In this document: positions 1 to 5,184 of the stretch, in pieces
Layout: each line of letters starts with the position of its first letter
Position numbering within the stretch: the first letter of the stretch is position 1
Assembly (NCBI GenBank): GCA_947259435.1
Contig: CAMYMP010000108.1
Coordinates: 1-5,184 of the forward strand
From: an uncultured Woeseiaceae bacterium
GTDB taxonomy: Bacteria > Pseudomonadota > Gammaproteobacteria > Woeseiales > Woeseiaceae
DNA length: 5,184 nt
Direction of reading: 5' to 3'
The notes under the pieces: model-generated
What the model saw: only the letters and a program-made list of their open reading frames with translations
What the model was told of the DNA's origin: nothing
Databases searched by the model: none
Made by a program: the position numbers and the translations under genes

Positions 1-476
1 GCGTAAACCTGATGCAGCGCGTCGATAAGATTGTCTATACCGCGCACGTTGAGAAACGTATCCTGCTGGCCCGCAAACGACGCGTCAGGCAGATCCTCGG
101 CGGTAGCGGAAGACCGGACGGCAACCGCAATATCCTTGCCCCCCGACATTTCCATCCACGCTTTGTCGATTTCATCGCGCAGGCGCCGGGGCAAGGGTGT
201 GTCAAGTATCCAGCCGCGGATAGATTGCCCAGCGGTTTTTAGGGCATCAATATCGTCGACATCGAGATTGTCGAGGGCGTCCGAAATACGCTTGTCCAGA
301 CCGTCTGCTGTTAGAAACGCGCGATATGCCGCCGAAGTCGTTGCAAATCCGCCGGGGACGGCTATGCCGAGGCCGCTCAGGTTGCCGATCATCTCGCCGA
401 GAGAAGCGTTTTTGCCGCCGACAGTTGCTACATCATTCATGCCAAGCTCAGCAAGCTTGATGACAAATGGCTCCAA
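1..476 (-). CDS. ppsA: Phosphoenolpyruvate synthase, N-terminal part (runs off the left edge)
   Basis: PEP synthase (pyruvate, water dikinase) makes phosphoenolpyruvate, AMP and phosphate from pyruvate and ATP in the cytoplasm, the entry step of gluconeogenesis from three-carbon substrates. The first 158 residues are visible, about a fifth of a family protein of roughly 790. They belong to the ATP-grasp-like nucleotide-binding domain (PPDK_N). Diagnostic motifs are VGGKNASLGEM at residues 19-29, a VPGGFATT stretch near 40-47, and VRSSATAEDLPDASFAGQQ at 120-138, all closely matching E. coli PpsA as I remember it. The start is a TTG at 476-474: an in-frame TAG lies eight codons upstream, no ATG lies between, and AAGGGAG sits six bases before the TTG. 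Starting at the next Met (residue 13) would cut into the conserved LGMNDV region. The gene is divergent from ppsR. The reading frame is clean, with no sign of decay in the visible part. Confidence 0.96.
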   Translation of the reverse strand, partial: MEPFVIKLAELGMNDVATVGGKNASLGEMIGNLSGLGIAVPGGFATTSAAYRAFLTADGLDKRISDALDNLDVDDIDALKTAGQSIRGWILDTPLPRRLRDEIDKAWMEMSGGKDIAVAVRSSATAEDLPDASFAGQQDTFLNVRGIDNLIDALHQVY

Positions 477-573
477 TGGTTGCTCCCTTGTGTTCCCCTA
501 CAGGAAATGGACAATCGATCCCGGTACAAGTAGGTCGGCAAAACAGCACGGCTGCAATCCGGGATAACCGCAA
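477..573. promoter_or_regulatory. Divergent ppsA/ppsR control region
   Basis: This 97-bp gap must hold the promoters of both ppsA (leftward) and ppsR (rightward). Seen directly: a perfect 7-bp inverted repeat, ATCCCGG at 518-524 and CCGGGAT at 559-565. Its right arm contains the GGGA that is the only ribosome-binding-like sequence before ppsR. ACAATCGATCCC at 511-522 resembles the palindromic core of the enterobacterial Cra/FruR site (about 8 of 12 positions against TGAATCGATTCA), and Cra is known to activate ppsA in E. coli. Whether this organism has Cra is unknown. I could not find a convincing -35/-10 pair for either gene, so only the region, not a specific promoter, is supported. Confidence 0.5.
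483..489 (-). promoter_or_regulatory. Ribosome binding site that fixes the TTG start of ppsA
   Basis: Read on the minus strand, AAGGGAG is followed by a six-base spacer (CAACCA) and then TTG. This is good Shine-Dalgarno placement. It decides the start, because no ATG or GTG is available between the upstream in-frame TAG and the conserved N-terminal motif. Confidence 0.7.
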
Positions 574-1398
574 ATGACTGAGCGCACCATTTTCTTTCTT
601 TCAGATCAGACTGGCGTCACCGCCGAAACGCTTGGGCACAGCCTTATGACCCAGTTCGACAACCACGATTTTCGGCAAGTGACTTTGCCATTTATAGATT
701 CCGATGACAAGGCACGCGAGGCTGTGCGCAGAATCAGCGAATGCGGCGCCAAAGACGAGCATCGCCCGCTAATCTTCTCGACGCTCGTACAGCCTGAATT
801 CCGGAAGATCGTGAAAGAAGCAAGCGGCCTGCATCTCGACATTTTCGATGTGTTCCTGGAACCGCTCGAGAAAGAGTTAGGCCAACGGCCCACACAAGAG
901 TCAGGGCGTGCCCATGGCATGAGCGACATTGAAGCCTACATGAAGCGCATCGAGGCAACGAACTTTGCATTGGCCAACGACGACGGCGGCGTCAGCCGCA
1001 ACTACGACATGGCGGATGTGATACTGGTCGGCGTCTCGCGGTCCGGAAAGACCCCGACGTGCCTTTATCTGGCACTGCAATATGGCGTGTATGCGGCGAA
1101 TTACCCGCTAACAGACGACGACTTCGAGTCTGGCCAACTGCCGGAATTTCTCCGTGAGCAAAACGACAAACTATTCGGCTTGATGATCACTCCGGAGCGG
1201 CTACGACAAATTCGCAAGGAACGGCGCCCGATGGGAAAGTACTCGTCCGCACAACAAGTACGCTATGAAATACGCGAGTCGCAGAAGATATTCAAACGCT
1301 ACGGAATTCCTTATGTCGATACGACGGAGTTCTCGATCGAGGAAATCGCGAGTCGAATACTCGATAGTACCGGCGTTGAACGACGAGTGCGACCCTGA
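574..1398 (+). CDS. ppsR: PEP synthase regulatory protein (bifunctional kinase/pyrophosphorylase, DUF299)
   Basis: PpsR controls PEP synthase in the cytoplasm. By ADP-dependent phosphorylation of a threonine next to the catalytic histidine it inactivates PpsA, and by a phosphate-dependent reaction releasing pyrophosphate it restores activity (established for E. coli YdiA and its relatives of the plant PPDK regulatory protein). The 274 residues match the usual family length (277 in E. coli). The N-terminus carries the conserved FFLSDQTGVTAETLG (residues 7-21). The nucleotide-binding P-loop GVSRSGKT is at 153-160, followed by PTCLYLA, and the stretch RRPMGKYSS is at 217-225. The ATG at 574 keeps the conserved N-terminus right at the start. 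The upstream ribosome binding sequence is weak, only GGGA at 561-564. Its target gene ppsA lies directly opposite, which supports the assignment. No defects are seen. Confidence 0.96.
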   Translation: MTERTIFFLSDQTGVTAETLGHSLMTQFDNHDFRQVTLPFIDSDDKAREAVRRISECGAKDEHRPLIFSTLVQPEFRKIVKEASGLHLDIFDVFLEPLEKELGQRPTQESGRAHGMSDIEAYMKRIEATNFALANDDGGVSRNYDMADVILVGVSRSGKTPTCLYLALQYGVYAANYPLTDDDFESGQLPEFLREQNDKLFGLMITPERLRQIRKERRPMGKYSSAQQVRYEIRESQKIFKRYGIPYVDTTEFSIEEIASRILDSTGVERRVRP

Positions 1399-1442
1399 TT
1401 TTCTTATTTTGTGACGCGTTCGTGGAACAGCACACACACCGG

Positions 1443-1470
1443 TTTTGAATGCCGGGCGCTGTGCTATATT
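1443..1470 (+). promoter_or_regulatory. Extended -10 promoter immediately before the DUF1249 gene
   Basis: TGCTATATT at 1462-1470 is an extended -10 element (TG, one base, then TATATT, five of six to consensus). A poor -35, TTTTGA at 1443-1448, lies 16 bases upstream; extended -10 promoters tolerate weak -35 boxes. Transcription would start about six or seven bases after 1470, that is at or within a base of the ATG at 1477. The promoter lies only 44 bases past the ppsR stop codon. This is a motif reading, not measured. Confidence 0.5.
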
Positions 1471-1476
1471 GACAGC

Positions 1477-1932
1477 ATGTTACTCGACCACCAACTTGTT
1501 CCGCAGACACTGGTCAAACCACGAAGTTTCGTTGGTTTGATGGCTCTGTATGAGAGTAACTTTCTGCGTCTTCTGCAAGTGATTCCGGAACTCGAGCGTC
1601 TCGATGGTTGTTTTCGCTCACGTGTCGCAGGTGATTGTGAACTGCACGTGGAAATCCTTGAACGGTGCCGCTATACGGTGACCATGTCGCTCACCTACTA
1701 TTTCGAAAACGGTGCGGACCGGGTGGCTGATCCGGACATGACAGTTCGAGCTTATCTGGACGGCCAGTTGGCAGAGTCGATGGGTTTTGGCGGCGAGCAT
1801 TGTCATTCTGAACTGCGCCGGCTCGCAAGGTTGCACAGCCGTGAACTCGACGCGCGCTGGCAGCGCAACGTTATCCTGAACAAGTGGCTCGAGTACCTGA
1901 CTGATCAAGGTCATCTGATCCTCGAGCGTTAG
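1477..1932 (+). CDS. DUF1249 family protein (YqiB-like), function unknown
   Basis: A 151-residue cytoplasmic protein without signal peptide or membrane segment. It matches DUF1249, the family of E. coli YqiB, whose biochemical role is not established. Family marks are a LYESNFLRLLQVIP-like helix at residues 24-37, the strand-rich middle LHVEILERCRYTVTMSLTYYF (56-76), PDMTVRAYLDGQLAE (86-100), and a C-terminal RWQRNVILNKWLEYLTDQGH segment (127-146). I chose ATG 1477. The frame stays open further upstream to a GTG at 1411, but those extra 22 residues do not resemble the family and would run across a promoter-like sequence. No Shine-Dalgarno sequence precedes either start, so the mRNA may be leaderless. 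YqiB genes often sit near nudF and cpdA; here the gene follows ppsR instead. Family membership is firm; the exact start is less so. Confidence 0.85.
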   Translation: MLLDHQLVPQTLVKPRSFVGLMALYESNFLRLLQVIPELERLDGCFRSRVAGDCELHVEILERCRYTVTMSLTYYFENGADRVADPDMTVRAYLDGQLAESMGFGGEHCHSELRRLARLHSRELDARWQRNVILNKWLEYLTDQGHLILER

Positions 1933-1960
1933 TCTGAAAAACACGCAAATCGCGCCTTCT

Positions 1961-1979
1961 GACAGTTTGCAAAACTGTC
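1961..1979. repeat. Perfect 8-bp hairpin/palindrome in the gap after the DUF1249 gene
   Basis: GACAGTTT and AAACTGTC form a perfect 8-bp stem around the three-base loop GCA. An alternative outer stem, TCTGAC (1958-1963) with GTCAGA (1986-1991), would compete with it for the GAC at 1961-1963. There is no T-run on either side, so it is not a classic intrinsic terminator in either direction. It could be a 19-bp operator, an mRNA-stabilising 3' hairpin for the DUF1249 transcript, or a leader structure for the next gene. The rest of the 150-bp gap (1933-2082) holds only two weak 5-bp stems (2009-2025 and 2035-2052) and no promoter I can defend. Confidence 0.5.
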
Positions 1980-2068
1980 GATTCAGTCAGAGTTTCCCGA
2001 TCGATCAATCGTCATGATTCGACGAGCAGTCGTTCCAGCGACGAAATGCTGGTGATCGGCGTTATGTT

Positions 2069-2075
2069 AAAAGGA
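2069..2075 (+). promoter_or_regulatory. Ribosome binding site for the GTG start at 2083
   Basis: AAAAGGA with a seven-base spacer to GTG. Together with the in-frame TGA at 2077-2079 it makes the GTG at 2083 the only reasonable start of the coiled-coil protein. Confidence 0.7.
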
Positions 2076-2082
2076 CTGACCG

Positions 2083-3120
2083 GTGACGAGCCTTACCGCC
2101 ATTTTCAGAAACGCGCAGGAAAAACCTGATGAGGAGGAGAGCGACAAGCTCCTGCAGCTCTACTGGAACCGTGCGGAACTGAAGAAGGAGTTTGCCGAGC
2201 TTCGTGACGAACAGTTCGAGCTAAAGGACCGTGTAAAGCATCACGAGGGCGTGGCGGCAAGGGTCCAGCAGAAACTCGATTATCTGGAGCAACTGCTGCT
2301 CGATCCCGACTGCATCTACAGTGTCATCATCTACTACCAGCTAAGGCACTTGAACCTCAGCTGCCAAAGCAAGCTGGAGAACTTTGCCGAGCAACTCAAG
2401 CAGCAGCGTGAACAGAAACAGCAGAGTCAACAGGTAAAATCCTGGAACGAGGAAAGGGCGCGCGAGGCGACAGCCCTCGATAGTGAGATCTGCGAATGTC
2501 GTCTGCAGGTTCAGCTGCTGGAAGATCGGCTGCAAGCCGAGCAGCATCGCCTGTCGACTATGAGCGGCTTTCTGCGGTTCTTTCGCCGCCGGTCTCTGAC
2601 GGCCAGCCTGGATGCACTTTCGCAGTCGATCGCCGCCGCACAACAAGAAGAGGAAGCGCTGCTGCTGCGTTACGACGAGATTCAGAGTCGTGAGCCGCCG
2701 GACACTGAAGGCCTGGACATTCCTACAAAGCGTCTCATCAACTTCATGATCCTCGCCTTCGCGCAGCAACTCTATTTGCACTTCAGCGAAGAGGACCTCG
2801 CGGACATGGCAAAAGAAGCCGGCGAGAAGAGCGTCGGCGCAATTAACTACGGTTACAAGAGCGACTGCGACACGATTCTTGCACGTATCAAGAAGCGCTG
2901 CGATTCGTTGGACAAAACGACCGAATTAGCAGATATATTGCAGCAGCGTGCCAAGCTGATTGCCGACAAAGCAGTGTTTCGCATTGACGACGACGCCGTG
3001 CCGGTGGCCAGCAGTGTATCGACGGTCTTTGCGATCAGTGCCGGCGGTGCAATAAAACAAACGGACACCGACCTGCTCGGCGAAAACTACTGGGATCTCG
3101 CAAAAATCCTGAGCCGCTAA
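2083..3120 (+). CDS. Uncharacterised coiled-coil-rich protein, 345 residues
   Basis: I do not recognise this family. There is no signal peptide or clear membrane segment, so it is probably cytoplasmic. Residues about 18-75 and 95-155 are long charged, Gln/Glu-rich helices with heptad-like spacing, typical of coiled coil. Between them is a hydrophobic, tyrosine-containing patch (CIYSVIIYYQLRHLNL, 77-92). A short basic aromatic stretch, FLRFFRRRS, at 163-171 precedes a third helical segment (172-203). After a proline hinge near 205-214 comes a distinct C-terminal domain of about 130 residues, with a hydrophobic helix (218-232), a GEKSVGAINYGYKSDCD segment (247-263) and a Gly/Ala/Ser-rich stretch (305-323). 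The GTG start is well fixed: an in-frame TGA lies two codons upstream, AAAAGGA ends seven bases before it, and the next Met is at residue 160. Codon use resembles the neighbours. Structural, scaffold or regulatory roles are all possible; none is shown. Confidence 0.85.
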   Translation: MTSLTAIFRNAQEKPDEEESDKLLQLYWNRAELKKEFAELRDEQFELKDRVKHHEGVAARVQQKLDYLEQLLLDPDCIYSVIIYYQLRHLNLSCQSKLENFAEQLKQQREQKQQSQQVKSWNEERAREATALDSEICECRLQVQLLEDRLQAEQHRLSTMSGFLRFFRRRSLTASLDALSQSIAAAQQEEEALLLRYDEIQSREPPDTEGLDIPTKRLINFMILAFAQQLYLHFSEEDLADMAKEAGEKSVGAINYGYKSDCDTILARIKKRCDSLDKTTELADILQQRAKLIADKAVFRIDDDAVPVASSVSTVFAISAGGAIKQTDTDLLGENYWDLAKILSR

Positions 3121-3515
3121 ATATCCGTGCGCAGCATATAGCGCCTGAAGCGCGGCAAGTCAGTTGTCGAAACTCCGGGAAGGCGCGTTTCAAGATCCGG
3201 AATCTCGGTAATGAGCAGCACGGCCTCTTCGTCGGACGCCTCGCGATCGCTACTCTGCAATTCGGTGGCCTCTGGTCGCGTGTCCGCCAGCGCGGGCAGC
3301 GTAACGATCGTTGAAGAATCCGGAGCGCGGAGGCTGGGCACACGGACATCGCGGTCCAGAATGTCAGTCAGCGGCGCGCCGCTGTGCGGCGCCAGTGACG
3401 GACGCGGCACCTGAGTCTCGCTTGAGGCCAGTGCAGACGCGCACCAGGCACCAAGGCTCAGGAATGCCATGATTCCCAGTGCAACATATCTCTGCGGTGC
3501 CTGCCGTGTATCCAC
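3117..3515 (-). CDS. Small exported proline-rich protein of unknown function
   Basis: A 132-residue protein I cannot place in a family. The N-terminus is a plausible Sec signal peptide: a short basic region (residues 1-10), a hydrophobic core VALGIMAFLSLGAW (11-24), and a CASALA cleavage region with likely cutting after Ala30. If uncleaved it would be a single inner-membrane anchor. Cys25 is preceded by Trp, so it does not form a normal lipobox. The remaining hundred residues are rich in Pro, Ser, Thr, Asp and Glu and look mostly unstructured. The C-terminal segment LPGVSTTDLPRFRRYMLRTDI (112-132) is more ordered-looking and basic. The start is a GTG preceded by GGAGG four bases upstream (3524-3520). 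The gene follows prc on the same strand after 77 bp and has its own candidate promoter and palindrome. Its stop codon overlaps that of the facing gene. The export signal and ribosome site argue that it is real. Confidence 0.72.
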   Translation of the reverse strand: MDTRQAPQRYVALGIMAFLSLGAWCASALASSETQVPRPSLAPHSGAPLTDILDRDVRVPSLRAPDSSTIVTLPALADTRPEATELQSSDREASDEEAVLLITEIPDLETRLPGVSTTDLPRFRRYMLRTDI

Positions 3516-3542
3516 GGGCCCTCCAGGTCGCTGTATCAGGTC

Positions 3543-3566
3543 GGTGTTATAGTGTAATATAACACC
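3543..3566. repeat. Operator-like perfect 9-bp inverted repeat upstream of the small exported protein gene
   Basis: GGTGTTATA and TATAACACC are perfect inverted repeats around the six-base spacer GTGTAA, 24 bp in all, with two-fold symmetry suited to a dimeric repressor or activator. There is no flanking T-run, and the arms are AT-rich, which makes it a poor terminator for prc. It overlaps the candidate -10 box described separately. I cannot name the regulator family. Confidence 0.6.
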
Positions 3567-3583
3567 AATATACCGTCGTGCAA
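3556..3583 (-). promoter_or_regulatory. Candidate sigma-70-type promoter of the small exported protein gene
   Basis: On the minus strand TTGCAC (3583-3578) is followed after 16 bases by TATATT (3561-3556), five of six to the -10 consensus. Transcription would start near 3549, giving a leader of about 33 bases with the ribosome binding site at 3524-3520. The -10 box lies inside the 24-bp palindrome at 3543-3566, so a bound protein would block or reposition RNA polymerase. A second TATATT lies 11 bases further upstream but has no matching -35. Confidence 0.45.
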
Positions 3584-3593
3584 GTGCGCTCTG

Positions 3594-5184
3594 TCAGGGT
3601 CGTATCTGGGCAGTCTGTGCCGGAATGGCCTTGACCTCACGCATCACCGCCAAGTCTGTAACAATGCCGGCCGCCTGGTCAAGGTGCACGTCGGGGAGTT
3701 CATCGTCGTCAAGGTCCTCGAGACTCTCAAGGGGCTCCAGGGACAGGGCCTTGCGGCGCTCATTCTCCAGCTCCAACGCGCGAACGAGGTCTGCCTCGCG
3801 CTGGGCGCGCCGCGTTTCGATATTCAGTGACATCTTCTTGCGCGACCGTGCCTCGCGATCCTCCTGGATGTAACGCATGAGGTACTGGAAATTCGGATCA
3901 TCTTTGGCACGCTCCGAATGGCTGACCGTCAGGGAGTGAATCGTAGTGTCGAGTGGCTCGCCGGCCCGAAAGCGAGTGGTCTGGATCGTATCCCAGGGAA
4001 GTGCGCTATCGCGTACGCTCTCACCGATCTCGTCGGAGTCGATCGGCGACGGCAGGCCGATATCGGGGTGTACACCGCGATGTTGCGTGCTTTCGCCGGT
4101 AACGCGGTAGTACTTGCCGATTGTCAGCGTTAGCTGACCAAATCCTTTGTCATCCTCCTGCTGCAGATACTGATCAAGCGAGTACAGGTTCTGCACCGTG
4201 CCCTTGCCGAAGGTCTCCTGGCCTATGATCACGCCGCGCGCATAGTCCTGAATTGCGGCCGCAAAAATCTCCGATGCCGAGGCGCTGAATCGATTGACCA
4301 GAACAGCCAGCGGCCCGTTGTAAGCGACTCGCGCGACCGGATCAGGGTCATCGAGGCGGCTGATGCGACCATTCGAATTGCGCAGCTGCACCACCGGGCC
4401 GTTATCGATAAACAGGCCCGAAAGCGCGGTTGCTTCGGTCAAATGACCGCCGCCATTGTCCCGCAAGTCGATAATCAGGCCGTCGATGCCTTGCTCCTCA
4501 AGCTCTGCAATCAGGCGTTTCACATCCTTGGTTGTGCTGGTATAGTTTTTGTCGCCGTTACTCAGGGCGCGATAATCGCGATAAAAACTGGGTACTTCGA
4601 TAACGCCGATCGACCATTCCCGACCATCGCGTGGAACCGTTACGATTTCACTTTTGGCGGCCTGTTCTTCAAGTCGTACCTGGCCGCGCGTCAGGCTGAT
4701 TTCTTTGTCGCTGTTGCCGGGCAGGGCGCCTGCCGGGATGATATGCAGCCTGACGACCGTATCGACAGGGCCGCGGATCAGGTCCACAACGTCGTCGAGT
4801 CGCCAGCCAATTACATCGACCATTGGCCCATCTGTTCCCTGAGCAACACCTATGATTTTGTCTTCGGGGTTTAGCGAACCGTCAATGGAAGCCGGCCCGC
4901 CGGGGATGATGTTGACGATGTGTACGTAGTCATCCTCGGTTTGCAGCGATGCACCGATACCGAAGTAGGAGAGGCTCATCTGGATTCGGTACTCCTCCGA
5001 GTTCCGCGGTGAGAGATAGCTCGAGTGAGGGTCCAGGGTGTGCGCGAACGCATTCATGAAGGTTTCAAAGACGTCGTCGCCCTTTACCTGATCCATGCGT
5101 TTCAGATAGCGGGTGTAGCGTTTGTTCAGAACGTCTCGTGACTCTTCCCATGGCTTGTCGGCCAATGCCAGATTCAGAACGTCG
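3594..5184 (-). CDS. prc: Tail-specific protease Prc/Tsp (peptidase S41), lacking its N-terminus at the window edge
   Basis: Prc is a periplasmic serine protease that degrades proteins recognised by nonpolar C-terminal tails. In E. coli it also processes penicillin-binding protein 3 and trims the peptidoglycan hydrolase MepS with the adaptor NlpI. About 529 residues are visible of a family length near 680-700; the signal peptide and first N-terminal part lie beyond the right edge. Numbering from the Leu codon (TTG) at 5165: DPHSSYLSPRNSEEY at 45-59; a PDZ domain about 62-145 with FGIGASLQ and MVDVIGWRLDDVV; the S41 core about 185-370 with LIIDLRDNGGG (230-240). The catalytic serine is Ser296 in FSASASEIF, with Asp307 and Lys321 (FGKGTVQ), matching E. 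coli Ser452, Asp463 and Lys477 (full-length numbering). A charged C-terminal domain (DUF3340-like) follows, about 380-510. The gene ends with TGA at 3596-3594. All active-site residues are intact, so it is probably functional. Confidence 0.95.
   Translation of the reverse strand, partial: DVLNLALADKPWEESRDVLNKRYTRYLKRMDQVKGDDVFETFMNAFAHTLDPHSSYLSPRNSEEYRIQMSLSYFGIGASLQTEDDYVHIVNIIPGGPASIDGSLNPEDKIIGVAQGTDGPMVDVIGWRLDDVVDLIRGPVDTVVRLHIIPAGALPGNSDKEISLTRGQVRLEEQAAKSEIVTVPRDGREWSIGVIEVPSFYRDYRALSNGDKNYTSTTKDVKRLIAELEEQGIDGLIIDLRDNGGGHLTEATALSGLFIDNGPVVQLRNSNGRISRLDDPDPVARVAYNGPLAVLVNRFSASASEIFAAAIQDYARGVIIGQETFGKGTVQNLYSLDQYLQQEDDKGFGQLTLTIGKYYRVTGESTQHRGVHPDIGLPSPIDSDEIGESVRDSALPWDTIQTTRFRAGEPLDTTIHSLTVSHSERAKDDPNFQYLMRYIQEDREARSRKKMSLNIETRRAQREADLVRALELENERRKALSLEPLESLEDLDDDELPDVHLDQAAGIVTDLAVMREVKAIPAQTAQIRP

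Noticed and set aside
31..567. Open + strand frame of 178 codons across the left edge
   Set aside because: It lies antisense to the clearly conserved ppsA N-terminus and has low-complexity Arg/Ser composition typical of a shadow frame.
1411..1476. Upstream GTG extension of the DUF1249 gene
   Set aside because: No ribosome binding site, no family resemblance in the added residues, and it would overlap the extended -10 promoter.
2014..2129. Short + strand frames starting at ATG 2014 and at ATG 2046/2064 (possible leader peptides)
   Set aside because: 13 to 27 codons, no Shine-Dalgarno sequence for the first, and the others run out of frame into the well-supported gene at 2083.
2341..2781. Minus-strand frame of 146 codons
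   Set aside because: Antisense to the coiled-coil gene. Its Leu/Gln-rich composition is the mirror of Gln/Glu/Lys codons on the other strand, and it has no supporting start signals.
3429..3455. Lipobox in the small exported protein (Leu-Gly-Ala-Trp-Cys)
   Set aside because: Trp directly before the Cys is not accepted in lipoprotein signal peptides; the ALA site at residue 30 fits signal peptidase I better.
3543..3566. Palindrome as an intrinsic terminator for prc, or as an NrdR-type box
   Set aside because: AT-rich stem without a T-run on either side; it does not match the NrdR box consensus well, and no ribonucleotide reductase gene is nearby.
4443..4874. + strand frame of 143 codons
   Set aside because: Antisense to the PDZ and catalytic region of prc, which is unambiguously the coding strand.
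5163..5165. TTG as a possible start of prc
   Set aside because: The frame stays open to the window edge (Asp-Val-Leu-Asn-Leu-Ala before it), and the family needs a signal peptide and more N-terminal sequence upstream. It is an internal Leu codon.

Overview
The window reads as chromosomal DNA of a gammaproteobacterium, moderately GC-rich and with frequent GTG/TTG starts. The evidence is the divergent pair ppsA/ppsR, a DUF1249 (YqiB-like) protein, and a long tail-specific protease Prc whose inserts look more like Pseudomonas Prc than E. coli Prc (comparison from memory). A marine Woeseia/Chromatiales-like lineage is possible, but the sequence alone does not settle it. I see no tRNA, rRNA, insertion sequence, CRISPR array or phage gene.

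Left part (1-1932). The 5' end of ppsA (phosphoenolpyruvate synthase) runs leftward off the window from a TTG start. It is separated by a 97-bp divergent region from ppsR, the bifunctional kinase/pyrophosphorylase that switches PEP synthase off and on. Enzyme and regulator therefore share one control region at this gluconeogenic branch point. Next on the + strand is a DUF1249 protein. It has no ribosome binding site but does have an extended -10 promoter placed so that transcription would begin at or beside its ATG, making it a leaderless-mRNA candidate.

Middle (1933-3120). A 150-bp gap holding a perfect 8-bp hairpin precedes a 345-residue, coiled-coil-rich protein that I do not recognise. 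It starts at a GTG with a good ribosome binding site.

Right part (3117-5184, minus strand). prc enters from the right edge, truncated at its N-terminus by the window, with its Ser-Asp-Lys catalytic residues intact. After a 77-bp gap comes a small gene for a predicted exported, proline-rich, probably unstructured protein of unknown function. That gap carries a perfect 9-bp inverted repeat lying over a plausible -10 box, which looks like an operator. The small gene converges on the coiled-coil gene and their stop codons overlap, leaving no room for a terminator between them.

Most of the window is ordinary core-genome content. The least explained parts are the coiled-coil protein, the small exported protein with its operator-like palindrome, and the possible leaderless DUF1249 gene.
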